Source: Terebella lapidaria (taxonomy: Eukaryota > Annelida > Polychaeta > Terebellida > Terebellidae). From it: a stretch of 64,000 nt of DNA. The DNA lies in the NCBI GenBank assembly GCA_949152475.1, contig OX424567.1:23337402-23401401 (forward strand), read 5' to 3'. Below the pieces are notes generated by a model, which searched no databases, was not told where the DNA came from, and worked only from the letters and a program-made list of their open reading frames with translations. A program made the translations under genes and the position numbers. Positions within the stretch are counted from its first letter, which is position 1; every line of letters begins with the position of its first letter. Below, one piece after another: positions 25,761-36,679 of the stretch.

Positions 25761-26662
25761 TTAGCAGCAGCTATTATTGGCATCATGTCCATACAAGCAA
25801 CATTCGTCGATGTTGTCATTCCAGTTGTAACCGTAAAGAGAGAAATCCAACCTGAATTCCTTCATCAGTTTATTGGTCAAATCCCTGGGAACTTGACTTT
25901 TGAACACCTTGTATGCGGTCGCAAGCCGACGGTTGTCCATGCTACTATTGACATTCAATTGAGGCAGATCTGCCTTCACTTTGATCTTCCGTGTTAGTGC
26001 GGTCATGTCCGCAGGTAAGGTTTCTATCTTGAGTACACTGTCGAAGGACACGTCACAAGGGTTGCATGCGGTAATATAACTGGTCCAATGCAGGTCGCTC
26101 ACCGCGTGGTTTGCAACGATTTCAAGGAATTCGGAAAAAGTCAAATTAATTCGGCGATTGTGCGAAGGGAAAGACCTTCCAAAATACTTCTCAATATTTG
26201 GCCGATAAAACTTGTAAACATAGTCTGTTTTTATTACTTTATTTCTATATGCTGCATAGAGACGGTCAAAAGGGTGCCTAACTATGAGGAATTTATGATA
26301 TCTCGCCAAGCGATATGCAATCTCTTCAGCAGTGTAGTTATTCAAATTCCTGACACCGTATTTCGTCAGACCGCCAAAATGTACACCAAGCTTTCGACCA
26401 GCCTTCATATCTTTTTCATATCTCGTACGATTGTGTAACATTGCAAACCAGGTCTTCATAGAAGTACTAGCTACTTTCGCGAATCCACAGTAAAGCATTT
26501 TATATTTGTCCAGAACTAGTAGATTTTGTAAGCGCATTTTCCGCTTGATCATCTCATTGCCAGCAGTGAGTTCCGCCTGGCACAGCTGCCCGATGTGTGC
26601 TTTCCGAATGTTGTTTTCACATACAATAGTCTCATGGTCTGCATGCAGGGACCCAAACCGAG
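25761..26662 (-). CDS. Carbohydrate sulfotransferase copy 1, exon 2
   Basis: This exon encodes residues 44-343 of a type II Golgi membrane enzyme of the HNK-1ST/chondroitin 4-O-sulfotransferase family (Sulfotransfer_2), which moves sulfate from PAPS to a sugar hydroxyl. The 5'-phosphosulfate loop reads CGFAKVASTSMKTW (102-115). The 3'-phosphate motif reads VRHPFDRLYAAYRNK (171-185), matching the family's RDPFERLVSAYRNKF with H for D. Candidate N-glycosylation sites are N121 (NRT), N152 (NYT), N216 (NLT) and N282 (NSS). The C-terminus is Cys-rich. The acceptor TTTAACCTTGCAG ends at 26663. An ATG at 26732 would give an unspliced variant lacking the membrane anchor. The acceptor receptor is unknown; the enzyme could equally be dermatan- or HNK-1-type. 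Confidence 0.92.
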
Positions 26663-26814
26663 CTGCAAGGTTAAATAAAATCATACGAAATTCATGACGG
26701 TTGTGTAGAGAATGTGCACTGATAGTCAACATGCTGTAAACATTTATGTGTGTATAATATTATTTGCACCATTGTTATGTGAACAATATTACATAACTTG
26801 TCATACGGTGAGAA

Positions 26815-27140
26815 TTGTTCATTGCATGGATAGATGGGATGAATATATTGGATGTAGGGGGCAGAGGGGCAAGATAAATAGTTAGAATGGGTGGATGGGA
26901 GGAATGGAATGGATCTCCACTTCAATAAAAATGTAGAATGGATAGATGGGAAGAATTGAATGGATGATCACGTCCATGATAAGCAGAATATATGGATGTG
27001 ATGAATAGAATGGACGTACACGTCCATGAATAGGTAACATGGACAGAGGGGATTGATGGAATGGATGAACACATCCTGAATGGGTGCTATGGATGGATTG
27101 GATGAATGGATTGAGTGTAGTCTACACCGATATAGATAGG
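26815..27140. repeat. GGAT/GGAAT-rich satellite, unit A
   Basis: Irregular repetition of GGATGGATGGGATGAATGGA-type pentamers and tetramers (GGAT, GAAT, GGAAT) lies inside the sulfotransferase intron. It recurs at the same place in units B and C with length changes. The composition recalls (GGAAT)n satellites of other animals, although this array is short and degenerate. Confidence 0.85.
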
Positions 27141-27239
27141 TGGAATGGTGGACACATGTGTGTTTATGTATTTGTATCTCATTTGTATGTACATGTAATG
27201 CTTACTTGGGTAACTGTTTGAAACCACTGTAATTATGAA

Positions 27240-27515
27240 GAGCTCCTATTCCAAATTTTGAAGTAGTTTAAAGTAATAGTTGAGTAATTTGATCATGTAA
27301 ACTAGGCTTTACAAATCAACCTCGAATGAAAAAGGTTTGATGAAGTTTGAAGAAGTTTGATATTTACAGGAAATTGAAAGAGTTTGATGTAGTTCGAAGT
27401 AATTTGATTTATGGAGTTTGATCGTGTAATCATCTATCATCGAACTACATCACACTCACCTCTAGGAGTTTGAGGTAACTTGATCATGTAAACTAAGCCT
27501 TACATGATCGAATGT
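27240..27515. repeat. GAAGTTTGA-type short repeats, unit A intron
   Basis: Motifs GTTTGAAGTAAT, GATGTAGTTCGAAGT and TGATCATGTAAACTAGGC recur several times over about 275 bp, some also as reverse complements (ATCGAACTACATCACACTCA). The block belongs to the sulfotransferase intron and is present in all three full units. Confidence 0.65.
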
Positions 27516-27525
27516 ATTGACTTAC

Positions 27526-27655
27526 GTGCTATCGGTAGAGGCTGCAGCTTTCTCTCATTGTGTGGCCAGTAATCCAGAACGTGCATACAAACAATTAAAA
27601 GTAGTCCGGTAATTGCGAGTAGGCCGATGTTCCTGAACACATACATATTATGCAT
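27526..27655 (-). CDS. Carbohydrate sulfotransferase copy 1, exon 1 (anchor)
   Basis: This short exon was found on the minus strand by matching splice phase. ATG (27655) starts MHNMYVFRNIGLLAITGLLL, a short basic cytoplasmic tail followed by a hydrophobic segment (about residues 10-27) and then a stem (VLDYWPHNERKLQPLPIA). It ends GCAC|GTAAGT (donor 27525), phase 1, which fits exon 2 so that residue 44 becomes Pro. The topology is the type II signal anchor expected of Golgi sulfotransferases. The intron is 863 bp. The same exon lies at 34214-34343 (identical by eye) and 40923-41052. Confidence 0.88.
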
Positions 27656-28492
27656 ACTATCTTACCGACATATGTATAAATATTTCACTATATTCGCTAC
27701 CATAATGTTTATGAATTCTCTCCAGCGTATCTGAAAGAATCAGTGAGAATATTGACCCATGCATATTTGCAGTTTAAACATCTTTTATAGCGTTTTAACA
27801 GATTAGAAAGGTCAATATATGTCATACAGTTAAGCCAATACGCTGACGCCCAGTAACGGCCTTGAAAATAAAAATCAATTTCTGGTTACATTTCAACTTA
27901 TACTTGCAAATGAAATCAAAATCAAGTCTACCACTTTAAAAGCTGGGACATCATTATGATACACATGAATATCGCTGCAATGGCATTGAGTTGGCAATAC
28001 CGTATCAGCTTAGATCTTTTTATCAACTCCTAACTTGACTTGAGATTACTAGGATGATAAATATCGATGCCACAGTTGAACTGGAATGAAAATGACCGAA
28101 ACTACATTCACTGTGTGGCCTTGGCATTGTCATCAAAGGATCACATGGAACAAGTTTATCCAATCAGTCGCTATTTAGGAATCCCACGAGTAAAAATGTT
28201 GACAAATTCAGAAATTTCTCCGAATAGGGGCGAGCAACCTTGTATTTTGGTCGTCGTGTCGCCTACTGTCATTCATTTTGACTCTTGTTAGGAATACACG
28301 CTTCGATCGCATTGGTTTGGCGTGCTGCTATTTCCATAGTAGCATAATCTCATACATGTATGTGTATACTTACAGATATTATAATATATCATTCATATAA
28401 TCTTCGCAATAATGATACACGTAAGAGATGTTCTATTGTTCTTGCACGGAATCCTTGTTAATGTTCAAATGGTGTCTTACATGTACTTCCAG

Positions 28493-29231
28493 ATATGGAC
28501 CGGGACTTTCCTGATATTTGTTCTGACGTTCTCGAGCACATTGACACCTTCCTCACCTGTTTCTTCACGATCGAGTTCATCTTGCGCTTTGTCGTGTGCC
28601 CGAACAAACTGCGCTTCTTTTGCTCAGCGATGAACATCATCGTCATCCTGTGCTTGTTGCCCATGTGGATAAAGTATGTCATGTATGTCATATCGACATG
28701 GATCGAAGTCTGCTAGCTGTGTTCTTCATCATCATGGTCCTGAGAGTGTTGCGAATCTGTCACGTTCTGCGCCTGGCTTGTCACTACACGGGCGTCAAGA
28801 TCCTACTGCTGGCCCTCAAGGCTTCTCTCAGAGAACTCTTCATGCTTCTCGTTTTTGTCTTCATCGTCATCCTCATCTTCGCTGTTGTCATCTATTATGC
28901 TGAGTTCTTTGTTCCTGATACCTTTGATACGATTCCTGACGGTTACTGGTGGGCATTCATCACATTGACAACAGTTAGGTACGGAGACATGTATCCAAAG
29001 TCGGGTACCGAGTACATTGTGGGGGCCCTATGCGCCCTAACTGGTATCCTAGCAATGTTCTTACCGGTGCCCATCATCGCTAACAACTTCAATCTCTACT
29101 ACTCGCACGCCTCACTCAAAGAGGCGTTGTCCAACAGAAAACCGCAAAAACATCAAAAGAGTCTAGTATCCACGGAAAACTGCGCTATGACGGACAAAGA
29201 CAACATCCCGTTGAAAGAGGCTTCTGTATAG
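28493..29231 (+). pseudogene. Kv exon 2 pseudogene, copy B
   Basis: Homologue of the intact exon at 21551-22498. The acceptor AG (28491-28492) is kept. A 205-bp deletion (equivalent to 21588-21792) removes the S1-S2 loop and shifts the frame. A further 4-bp loss between S3 and S4 shifts it again. The S4-S6 part (28711-29231) is still open, but it has R to H and R to C changes in S4, the filter reads TTVRYGD in place of TTVGYGD, and ATGLPVP became AMFLPVP. No T1 exon exists upstream in this unit. A functional channel cannot come from this copy. Confidence 0.92.
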
Positions 29232-29705
29232 GATACAACTAGTGCTTGGAGGTCTTATTCTGTTGAGTGTGCGAGCGGATTCGACATTAGCTGCAGACAG
29301 GGTTCAGGTCTTTGATGAAAAATTATTTGTGCAGAAAAGTGGTGAACTTCAGAACACTTGTGCTCAATGCGCCCCTGGTGGCCATGTACCAAGCAATATA
29401 TTTGACGTCACAGTCTTCGACTGATGCTTGTTTACAATCGTTCATGCTTCAAATCGTCATTAGGAATTTGTTGTTACTCTTTTTATCATATGTTATTTTA
29501 TTCTGTGCAGTTTGCGATTGAACTTAATCTACATTTTTGCTCAAAATCACTTTTGTCACTCTTACTACTTTTACCAATTTTGTACTGAATTTTACCATTT
29601 ATGCACGGGTTTTACTCTTAAAATACTTCTGACACATATCCAGCTGTAAATAGTTCTCACTGTACAGCGCGTCGTAGTTCAAGGGCCCAGCTTTAGGCAT
29701 AAAAT

Positions 29706-29984
29706 TCACTGGATTCCTGCATTAGTATTTGTCATCACGAGGGCATCCCGATGCTTACCAATAATATTCAGTTTCAGATGTCCATCAACACACAGGTCAA
29801 ATACCGTCACCAATGCACCCAACCGCCTGGAATATTGATTGGTGAATGCGTGTTCTCCCATACTACGAAAACAATGTCCTTCCAGCAACAAAGTCCAAAG
29901 ATATTTCGCATTGATCTGGCGGTAAATATTTGATGACAAAATCCCCAATTGTCGTATGCGGTTCCTCGTTCTGCATGCAGACAA
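29706..29984 (-). CDS. Conserved 95-codon ORF, copy B
   Basis: Counterpart of the 22976-23263 ORF. The first codons differ: the change to ATTAATTC near 29984-29991 puts a stop upstream of the acceptor-like TGCATGCAG, so only the part after that acceptor is comparable. Downstream sequence is open to the same stop. Function unknown. Confidence 0.25.
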   Translation of the reverse strand: MSACRTRNRIRQLGILSSNIYRQINAKYLWTLLLEGHCFRSMGEHAFTNQYSRRLGALVTVFDLCVDGHLKLNIIGKHRDALVMTNTNAGIQ

Positions 29985-32463
29985 TTAATTCACACACCTT
30001 CAGTTTAACTATACAGTCGTACCTCGATAGTACGGCCCTTCACTCATAGCGCCATAGTCAGTTGCCTTGAAAGAAACGATCGATCGGGAAGGACAACGCG
30101 TAAATATGATAACAAACGGGAGCCATACAAGAAAATGTTGTATAGTGAATTTTCATCTTTGCTCAATCAATTCGTTAATTTACTTCTTTTGAATTTGCAT
30201 ATTTTGCAAGAAATCTTTTTGGGGAAGACATATATCATTAATGCCCAGCAATAAAATATTGCACACGTATTTAGTTATGTACATGTATGACGCTATTACC
30301 TGAATTATTGTGATTGTGATGATATTATTCACCAAAAGAGTACACACTTGTATGTCTATAGCGGAAATATACATACAGTGATACCTTCCTGTTTAAATTC
30401 TCTCAATATCGGACACAATCAACTGATTCTTCGGATTCCAATTATAATTATACCAAATCTGATGCAGAATATTGCAGCTCGTTCGATTATACACGACCCC
30501 CCCCCCCATCCAAAGCTTAATATGTCCTAAAAGGCACTGTAATGATATTTGGTGATACTGTATTTGGTAAGTACATAATTGAGTCATTTGATATCGAATT
30601 AATGACGTTAAATAATTGAAGTATATTATTCTATATCATGTGAAACATGGAGTGCGGTCGAACACAATCGACTAAATGGGTTTATATTTCATTGCATTGT
30701 ATTTCAATAATTACGCAGCTGCACAGTTCACACTGGTATGTACATAATTCAAATGCAATAAGTTTAACAAGAATTAATACATTGTGACGTCACATAAAAA
30801 ACATTTAGATTATTTCTTACATTTTCAACTTTATAGTTGTGATAACGGTAGATTGCGGTGAATGCTTGAAATATATGAATGCGTGGCTGTTGGGCGATAA
30901 CTTTGTGATAAATATCATATATCAAATCATTTTATTTCATGACTTTTCAAAACACTCTGTACATAACGTGAATAAAACGTATGGTCAAAATATTGTCATT
31001 ATTATTGTTGTTTCATAATAAAATTCAAAACAATGGTCAGATAAAGATTCCACCCTAAGATTGCATTCATATTTAGATAACACCAACGCCTAGTAGTTTT
31101 TTGCTGTTATTATATACCCAATTTAAGGCTATGTCAAACAGCCACTACGTCCAATTTCTGCATATTCCACGTATGACATTTGGTCATATGTGGATATATG
31201 TGGAATAATTTAGAAATGTTGGTGTCTTTAAGTGAAATTTGAACAGATATATCCCGAATGAACCACCTCAAAGCACAGAAGAAATATGAACAAACCACGC
31301 AAAGAACACGTAAATCTACATAAGAGCCAAATCGTGTGTGAACCGTGCCCGATTATTGCGCTGTTTATCTGCAATTCGTTATTGATTCTGAGCAGTGATT
31401 CTGAAAAATATATTATTTTCATCAATATGATATCAAAGATTGTCTCTCTCCCCCCCCCCCCTGAAGAGGTGGTCATATCGACATTGCACGTACATATGTT
31501 ATTTCATGTACATATGTACGTGCAATATGCTCTTATTGAGAGTGACACCTTTAATCTGGCCGCACGTTTTGTGGTTTATACCTCCATGGATGGAACACTC
31601 TTACCGGGACTAGGTTCACGAACACTATGGTGGTAGTTTACTGCAGATTTTTTGGTGCGTCTATATGATTAGTATTGTGAAAAATTATGTTGATCGTACA
31701 TTCAGAAGAAGAGCACAAATTCAAGATTATACCCAACATAAATTGTGAAGCAAACCTTTCGATGATAGAGGATAAACTCGCGTCAAAGTCGTATAAGAAG
31801 TCATACGGGATGCCTCTCTGGGTGACCTTCAACTCAACTTGACCTGATATAAATTTGGGTTCTCAAAACGTGGTCAAACGATGGAGTGTAAGTTCGTATT
31901 ATGAACATAATACAACGTGCTTCTGTAGGTGACCTTGAGCTTATCAACAAAGCAACTGGTCATTCAGCCAGGAAATAAAAAACGCCTTGGCACATCAGAC
32001 AGCCTGTTCTGATTTTGTCATTTCGGTGTTTTTGCATTCATATCTGATCTTGTGTGATGCCTATTTGACGGTGGAATGGCATTGTAACGTACATCGTCAG
32101 ATGGGTCTAGACTCCGGAGAGTTGCAGCATTTGTTTATGGTTGTATTGTCTTCAGAAGAACTACGATAAGCTTTATATTTTAGATTTAGAGACATTTTAT
32201 ACAATATCCGGAAAGTTTTGAAAATGTTGGCTGGACGTTTGTTCATTTGTTTGAAAAATTGATCAATTGAGTAACGATACGCTGGTATCATCTGTGAGAT
32301 ATTAGCAGTACCTTTTGAAATCACGACGAAGCAAATAGGAACCCAAAACGAACAGACACTTGAATGGAAGGAATGTCGCATTTTTACATCAAAACATCGC
32401 AACCACAGTGATATTATACATACATTATGTATATTATTAAATACTTTCAATGACATCGACCGT
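29985..32463. other. Unit B spacer
   Basis: AT-rich DNA paralogous to 23264-25760, with the same inverted CATATGT palindrome (about 31489-31525) and C-runs of different length (30499-30507, 31450-31461). No additional gene is recognised. Confidence 0.5.
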
Positions 32464-33365
32464 TTAGCAGCAGCTATTATTGGCATCATGTCCATACAAG
32501 CAGCATTCGTCGATGTTGTCATTCCAGTTGTAACCGTAAAGAGAGAAATCCAATCTGAATTCCTTCATCAGTTTATTGGTCAAATCCCTGGGAACTTGAC
32601 TTTTGAACACCTTGTATGCGGTCGCAAGCCGACGGTTGTCCATGCTACTATTGACATTCAATTGAGGCAGATCTGCCTTCACTTTGATCTTCCGTGTTAG
32701 TGCGGTCATGTCCGCAGGTAAGGTTTCTATCTTGAGTACACTGTCGAAGGACACGTCACAAGGGTTGCATGCGGTAATGTAACTGGTCCAATGCAGGTCG
32801 CTCACCGCGTGGTTTGCAACGATTTCAAGGAATTCGGAAAAAGTCAAATTAATTCGGCGATTGTGCGAAGGGAAAGACCTTCCAAAATACTTCTCAATAG
32901 TTGGCCGATAAAACTTGTAAACATAGTCTGTTTTTATTACTTTATTTCTATATGCTGCATAGAGACGGTCAAAAGGGTGCCTAACTATGAGGAATTTATG
33001 ATATCTCGCCAAGCGATATGCAATCTCTTCAGCAGTGTAGTTATTCAAATTCCTGACACCGTATTTCGTCAGACCACCAAAATGTACACCAAGCTTTCGA
33101 CCAGCCTTCATGTCTTTTTCATATCTCGTACGATTGTGTAACATTGCAAACCAGGTCTTCATAGAAGTACTAGCTACTTTCGCAAATCCACAGTAAAGCA
33201 TTTTATATTTGTCCAGGACTAGTAGATTTTGTAAGCGCATTTTCCGCTTGATCATTTCATTGCCAGCTGTGAGTTCCGCCTGGCACAGCTGCTCAATGTG
33301 TGCCTTCCGAATGCTGTTTTCACATACAATAGTCTCATGGTCTGCATGCAGGGACCCAAACCGAG
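32464..33365 (-). CDS. Carbohydrate sulfotransferase copy 2, exon 2
   Basis: Paralogue of copy 1 with only three residue differences seen in this exon (N61S, G69E, N199T, in copy 1 numbering). Both PAPS motifs are unchanged (CGFAKVASTSMK and VRHPFDRLYAAYRNK). The acceptor CTTGCAG is kept and exon length is the same, 902 bp. Together with exon 1 it gives a complete 343-aa enzyme. Near identity with copy 1 fits recent duplication or gene conversion. Confidence 0.92.
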
Positions 33366-33519
33366 CTGCAAGGTTAAATAAAATCATACGAAATTCATGA
33401 CGGTTGTGTAGAGAATGTGCACTGATAGTCAACATGCTGTAAACATTTATGTGTGCATAATATTATTTGCACCATTGTTATGTGAACAATATTACATAAC
33501 TTGTCATACGGTGAGAACT

Positions 33520-33845
33520 GTTCATTGCATGGATAGATGGGATGAATATATTGGATGTAGGGGGCAGAGGGGCAAGATAAATAGTTAGAATGGGTGGATG
33601 GGACGAATGGATCTCCACTTCAATAAAAATGTAGAATGGATAGATGGGAAGAATTGAATGGATGATCACGTCCATGATAAGTAGAATATATGGATGTGAT
33701 GAATAGAATGGACGTACACGTCCATGAATAGGTGACATGGACAGAGGGGATTGATGGAATGGATGAACACATCCTGAATGGGTGCTATGGATGGATTGGA
33801 TGAATGGATTGAGTGTAGTCTACACCGATATAGATAGGTGGAATG
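33520..33845. repeat. GGAT/GGAAT-rich satellite, unit B
   Basis: Same satellite as in unit A, with a few units fewer (for example a loss of about 9 bp near 33602). It lies inside the sulfotransferase copy 2 intron. Confidence 0.85.
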
Positions 33846-34213
33846 GTGGACACATGTGTGTTTATGTATTTGTATCTCATTTGTATGTACATGTAATGCT
33901 TACTTGGGTAACTGTTTGAAACCACTGTAATTATGAAGAGCTCCTATTCCAAATTTTGAAGTAGTTTAAAGTAATAGTTGAGTAATTTGATCATGTAAAC
34001 TAGGCTTTACAAATCAACCTCGAATGAAAAAGGTTTGATGAAGTTTGATATTTACAGGAAATTGAAAGAATTTGATGTAGTTCGAAGTAATTTGATGTAT
34101 TGAGTTTGATCGTGTAAACATCCATCATCGAACTACATCACACTCACTTCTAGGAGTTTGAGGTAACTTGATCATGTAAACCAGCCCTTACATGATACAA
34201 TGTATTGACTTAC

Positions 34214-34343
34214 GTGCTATCGGTAGAGGCTGCAGCTTTCTCTCATTGTGTGGCCAGTAATCCAGAACGTGCATACAAACAATTAAAAGTAGTCCGGTAA
34301 TTGCGAGTAGGCCGATGTTCCTGAACACATACATATTATGCAT
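34214..34343 (-). CDS. Carbohydrate sulfotransferase copy 2, exon 1 (anchor)
   Basis: 130 bp encoding the signal-anchor N-terminus, same sequence as copy 1 by eye. Donor GTAAGT and phase 1 are kept. The cytoplasmic tail is about nine residues, followed by the hydrophobic helix GLLAITGLLLIVCMHVL. Confidence 0.88.
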
Positions 34344-35177
34344 ACTATCTTACCGACTTATGTATAAATATTTCACTATATTCGCTACCATAATGTTTAT
34401 GAATTCTCTCCAGCGTATCTGAAACAATCAGTGAGAATATTGACCCATGCATATTTGCAGTTTGAACATCTTCTATAGCGTTTTAACAGATTAGAAAGGT
34501 CAATATATGTCACGCAGTTAAGCCAATATGCTGACGCCCAGTAACGGCCTTGAAAATAAAAATCAATTTCTGGTTACATTTCAACTTATACTTGCAAATG
34601 AAATCAATATCATGTCTACCACTTTAAAAGCTGGGACATCTTTATGATACACATGAATATCGCTGCAATGGCATTGAGTTGGCAATACCTTATCAGCTTA
34701 GATCTTTTTATCAACTCCTAACTTGACTTGAGATTACTAGGATGATAAATATCGATGCCACAGTTGAACTGGAATGAAAATGACCGAAACTACATTCACT
34801 GGGTGGCCTTGGCATTGTCATCAAAGGATCACATGGAACAAGTTTATCCAATCAGTCGCTATTTTGGAATCCCACGAGTCAAAATGTTGACAAATTTAGA
34901 AATTTCTCCGAATAGGGGCGAACAACCTTGTATTTTGGTCGTCGTGTCGCCTACTGTCATTCATTTGGACTCTTGTTAGGAATACACGCTTCGATCGCAT
35001 TGGTTTGGCGTGCTGCTATTTCCATAGTAGCGTAATCTCATACATGTATGTGTATACTTACAGATATTATAATATATCATTCATATAATCTTCGCAATAA
35101 TGATACACATAAAAAATTTATTATTCTTGCACGGAATCCTTGTTAATGTTCAAATGGTGTCTTACATGTACTTCCAG

Positions 35178-35916
35178 ACAAGGACCGGGACTTTCCTGAT
35201 ATTTGTTCTGACGTTCTCGAGCACATTGACATCTTCTTCACCTGTTTCTTCACGATCGAGTTCATCTTGCACTTTGTCGTGTGCCCGAACAAACTGCGCT
35301 TCTTTTGCTCAGCGATGAACATCATCGTCATCCTGTGCTTGTTGCCCATGTGGATAAAGTATGTCATGTATGTCATATCGACATGGATTGAAGTCTGCTA
35401 GCCGTGTTCTTAATCATCATGGTCCTGAGAGTGTTGCGAATCTGTCGCGTCCTGCGCCTGGCTTGTCACTACACGGGCGTCAAGATCCTACTGCTGGCCC
35501 TCAAGGCTTCTCTCAGAGAACTCTTCATGCTTCTCGTTTTTGTCTTCATCGTCATCCTCATCTTCGCTGTTGTCATCTATTATGCTGAGTTCTTTGTTCC
35601 TGCTACCTTTGATACGATTCCTGACGGTTACTGGTGGGCAGTCATCACATTGACAACAGTTGGCTACGGAGACATGTATCCAAAGTCGGGTACCGGGTAC
35701 ATTGTGGGGGCCCTATGCGCCCTAACTGGTATCCTAGCAACGGGCTTACCGGTGCCCATCATCGCTAACAACTTCAATCTCTACTACTCGCACGCCTCGC
35801 TCAAAGAGGCGTTGTCCAACAGAAAACCGCAAAAACATCAAAAGAGTCTCGTATCCACGGAAAACTGCGCTATAACGGACAAAGACAACATACCGTTGAA
35901 AGAGGCTTCTGTATAG
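35178..35916 (+). pseudogene. Kv exon 2 pseudogene, copy C
   Basis: It shares the 205-bp and 4-bp deletions of copy B, so S1-S2 is missing and the frame is broken. The acceptor AG is kept (35176-35177), but the first codons changed (AGACAAGG for AGATATGG). The S4-S6 part (35404-35916) is open and keeps TTVGYGD and PVP, unlike copy B; S4 reads RVLRICRVLRLACH. The ORF begins within S4, has no T1 exon, and could at most give a pore-only peptide. Confidence 0.92.
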
Positions 35917-36391
35917 GATACAACTAGTGCTTGGAGGTCTTATTCTGTTGAGTGTGCGAGCGGATTCGACATTAGCTGCACACAGGGTTCAGGTCTTTGA
36001 CGAAAAATTATTTGTGCAGAAAAGTGGTGAACTTCAGAACACTTGTGCTCAATGCGCCCCTGGTGGCCATGTACCAAGCAATATATTCGACGTCACAGTC
36101 TTCGACTGATGCTTGTTAACAATCGTTCATGCTTCAAATCGTTGTTAGGAATTTGTTGTTACTCTTTTTATCATATGTTATTTTATTCTCTGCAGTTTGC
36201 GATTGAACTTAATCTACATTTTTGCTCAAAATCACTTTTGTCACTCTTACTACTTTTACCAATTTTGTACTGAACTTTACCATTTATGCACGGGTTTTTA
36301 CTCTTAAAATACTTTTGACACATATCCAGCTGTAAATAGTTCTCACTGTACAGCGCGTCGTAGTTCAAGGGCCCAGCTTTAGGCGTGAAAT

Positions 36392-36679
36392 TCACTGGAT
36401 TCCTGCATTAGTATTTGTCATCACGAGGGCATCCCGATGCTTACCAATAATATTCAGTTTCAGATGTCCATCAACACACAGGTCAAATACCGTCACCAAC
36501 GCACCCAACCGCCTGGAATATTGATTGGTGAATGCGTTTTCTCCCATACTACGAAAACAATGTCCTTCCAGCAACAAAGTCCAAAGATACTTCGCATTGA
36601 TCTGGCGGTAAATATTTGATGACAAAATCCCCAATTGTCGTATGCGGTTCCTCGTTCTGCATGCAGACAAATAATTCAC
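36392..36679 (-). CDS. Conserved 95-codon ORF, copy C
   Basis: Full-length counterpart of the 22976-23263 ORF, with the initial MNYLSACRTRN kept and the acceptor-like TGCATGCAG present. It differs from copy A at about nine residues. A function cannot be proposed. Confidence 0.28.
   Translation of the reverse strand: MNYLSACRTRNRIRQLGILSSNIYRQINAKYLWTLLLEGHCFRSMGENAFTNQYSRRLGALVTVFDLCVDGHLKLNIIGKHRDALVMTNTNAGIQ

Larger units (their letters stand above)
21149..28104. repeat. Segmental duplication unit A
   Basis: This is the first of three tandem units (A, B 28105-34792, C 34793-about 41500), each bounded by the junction CCGTAAC/CCGAAACTA then CATTCACTG. Each unit holds, in order: the end of the Kv intron, the Kv transmembrane exon (+), a 3' flank with a conserved minus-strand ORF, AT-rich DNA, the sulfotransferase exon 2 (-), a GGAT satellite, a TTTGA-rich stretch and sulfotransferase exon 1 (-). 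Unit A is the only one with an intact channel exon. Similarity between units looks to be well above 90% over most of the length. Confidence 0.95.
28105..34792. repeat. Segmental duplication unit B
   Basis: Second tandem unit, 6.69 kb. Compared with A, the Kv exon has lost 205 bp and several short stretches downstream are missing (for example near 30120 and 34045). It is closer to unit C than to A: both carry the same 205-bp and 4-bp channel deletions, so the A-type ancestor lost them once before B and C separated, or one copied the other. Confidence 0.95.

Noticed and set aside
26088..26438. Plus-strand ORF of 116 codons present in three units opposite the sulfotransferase
   Set aside because: Its conservation follows from constraint on the sulfotransferase strand; no domain on the plus strand.
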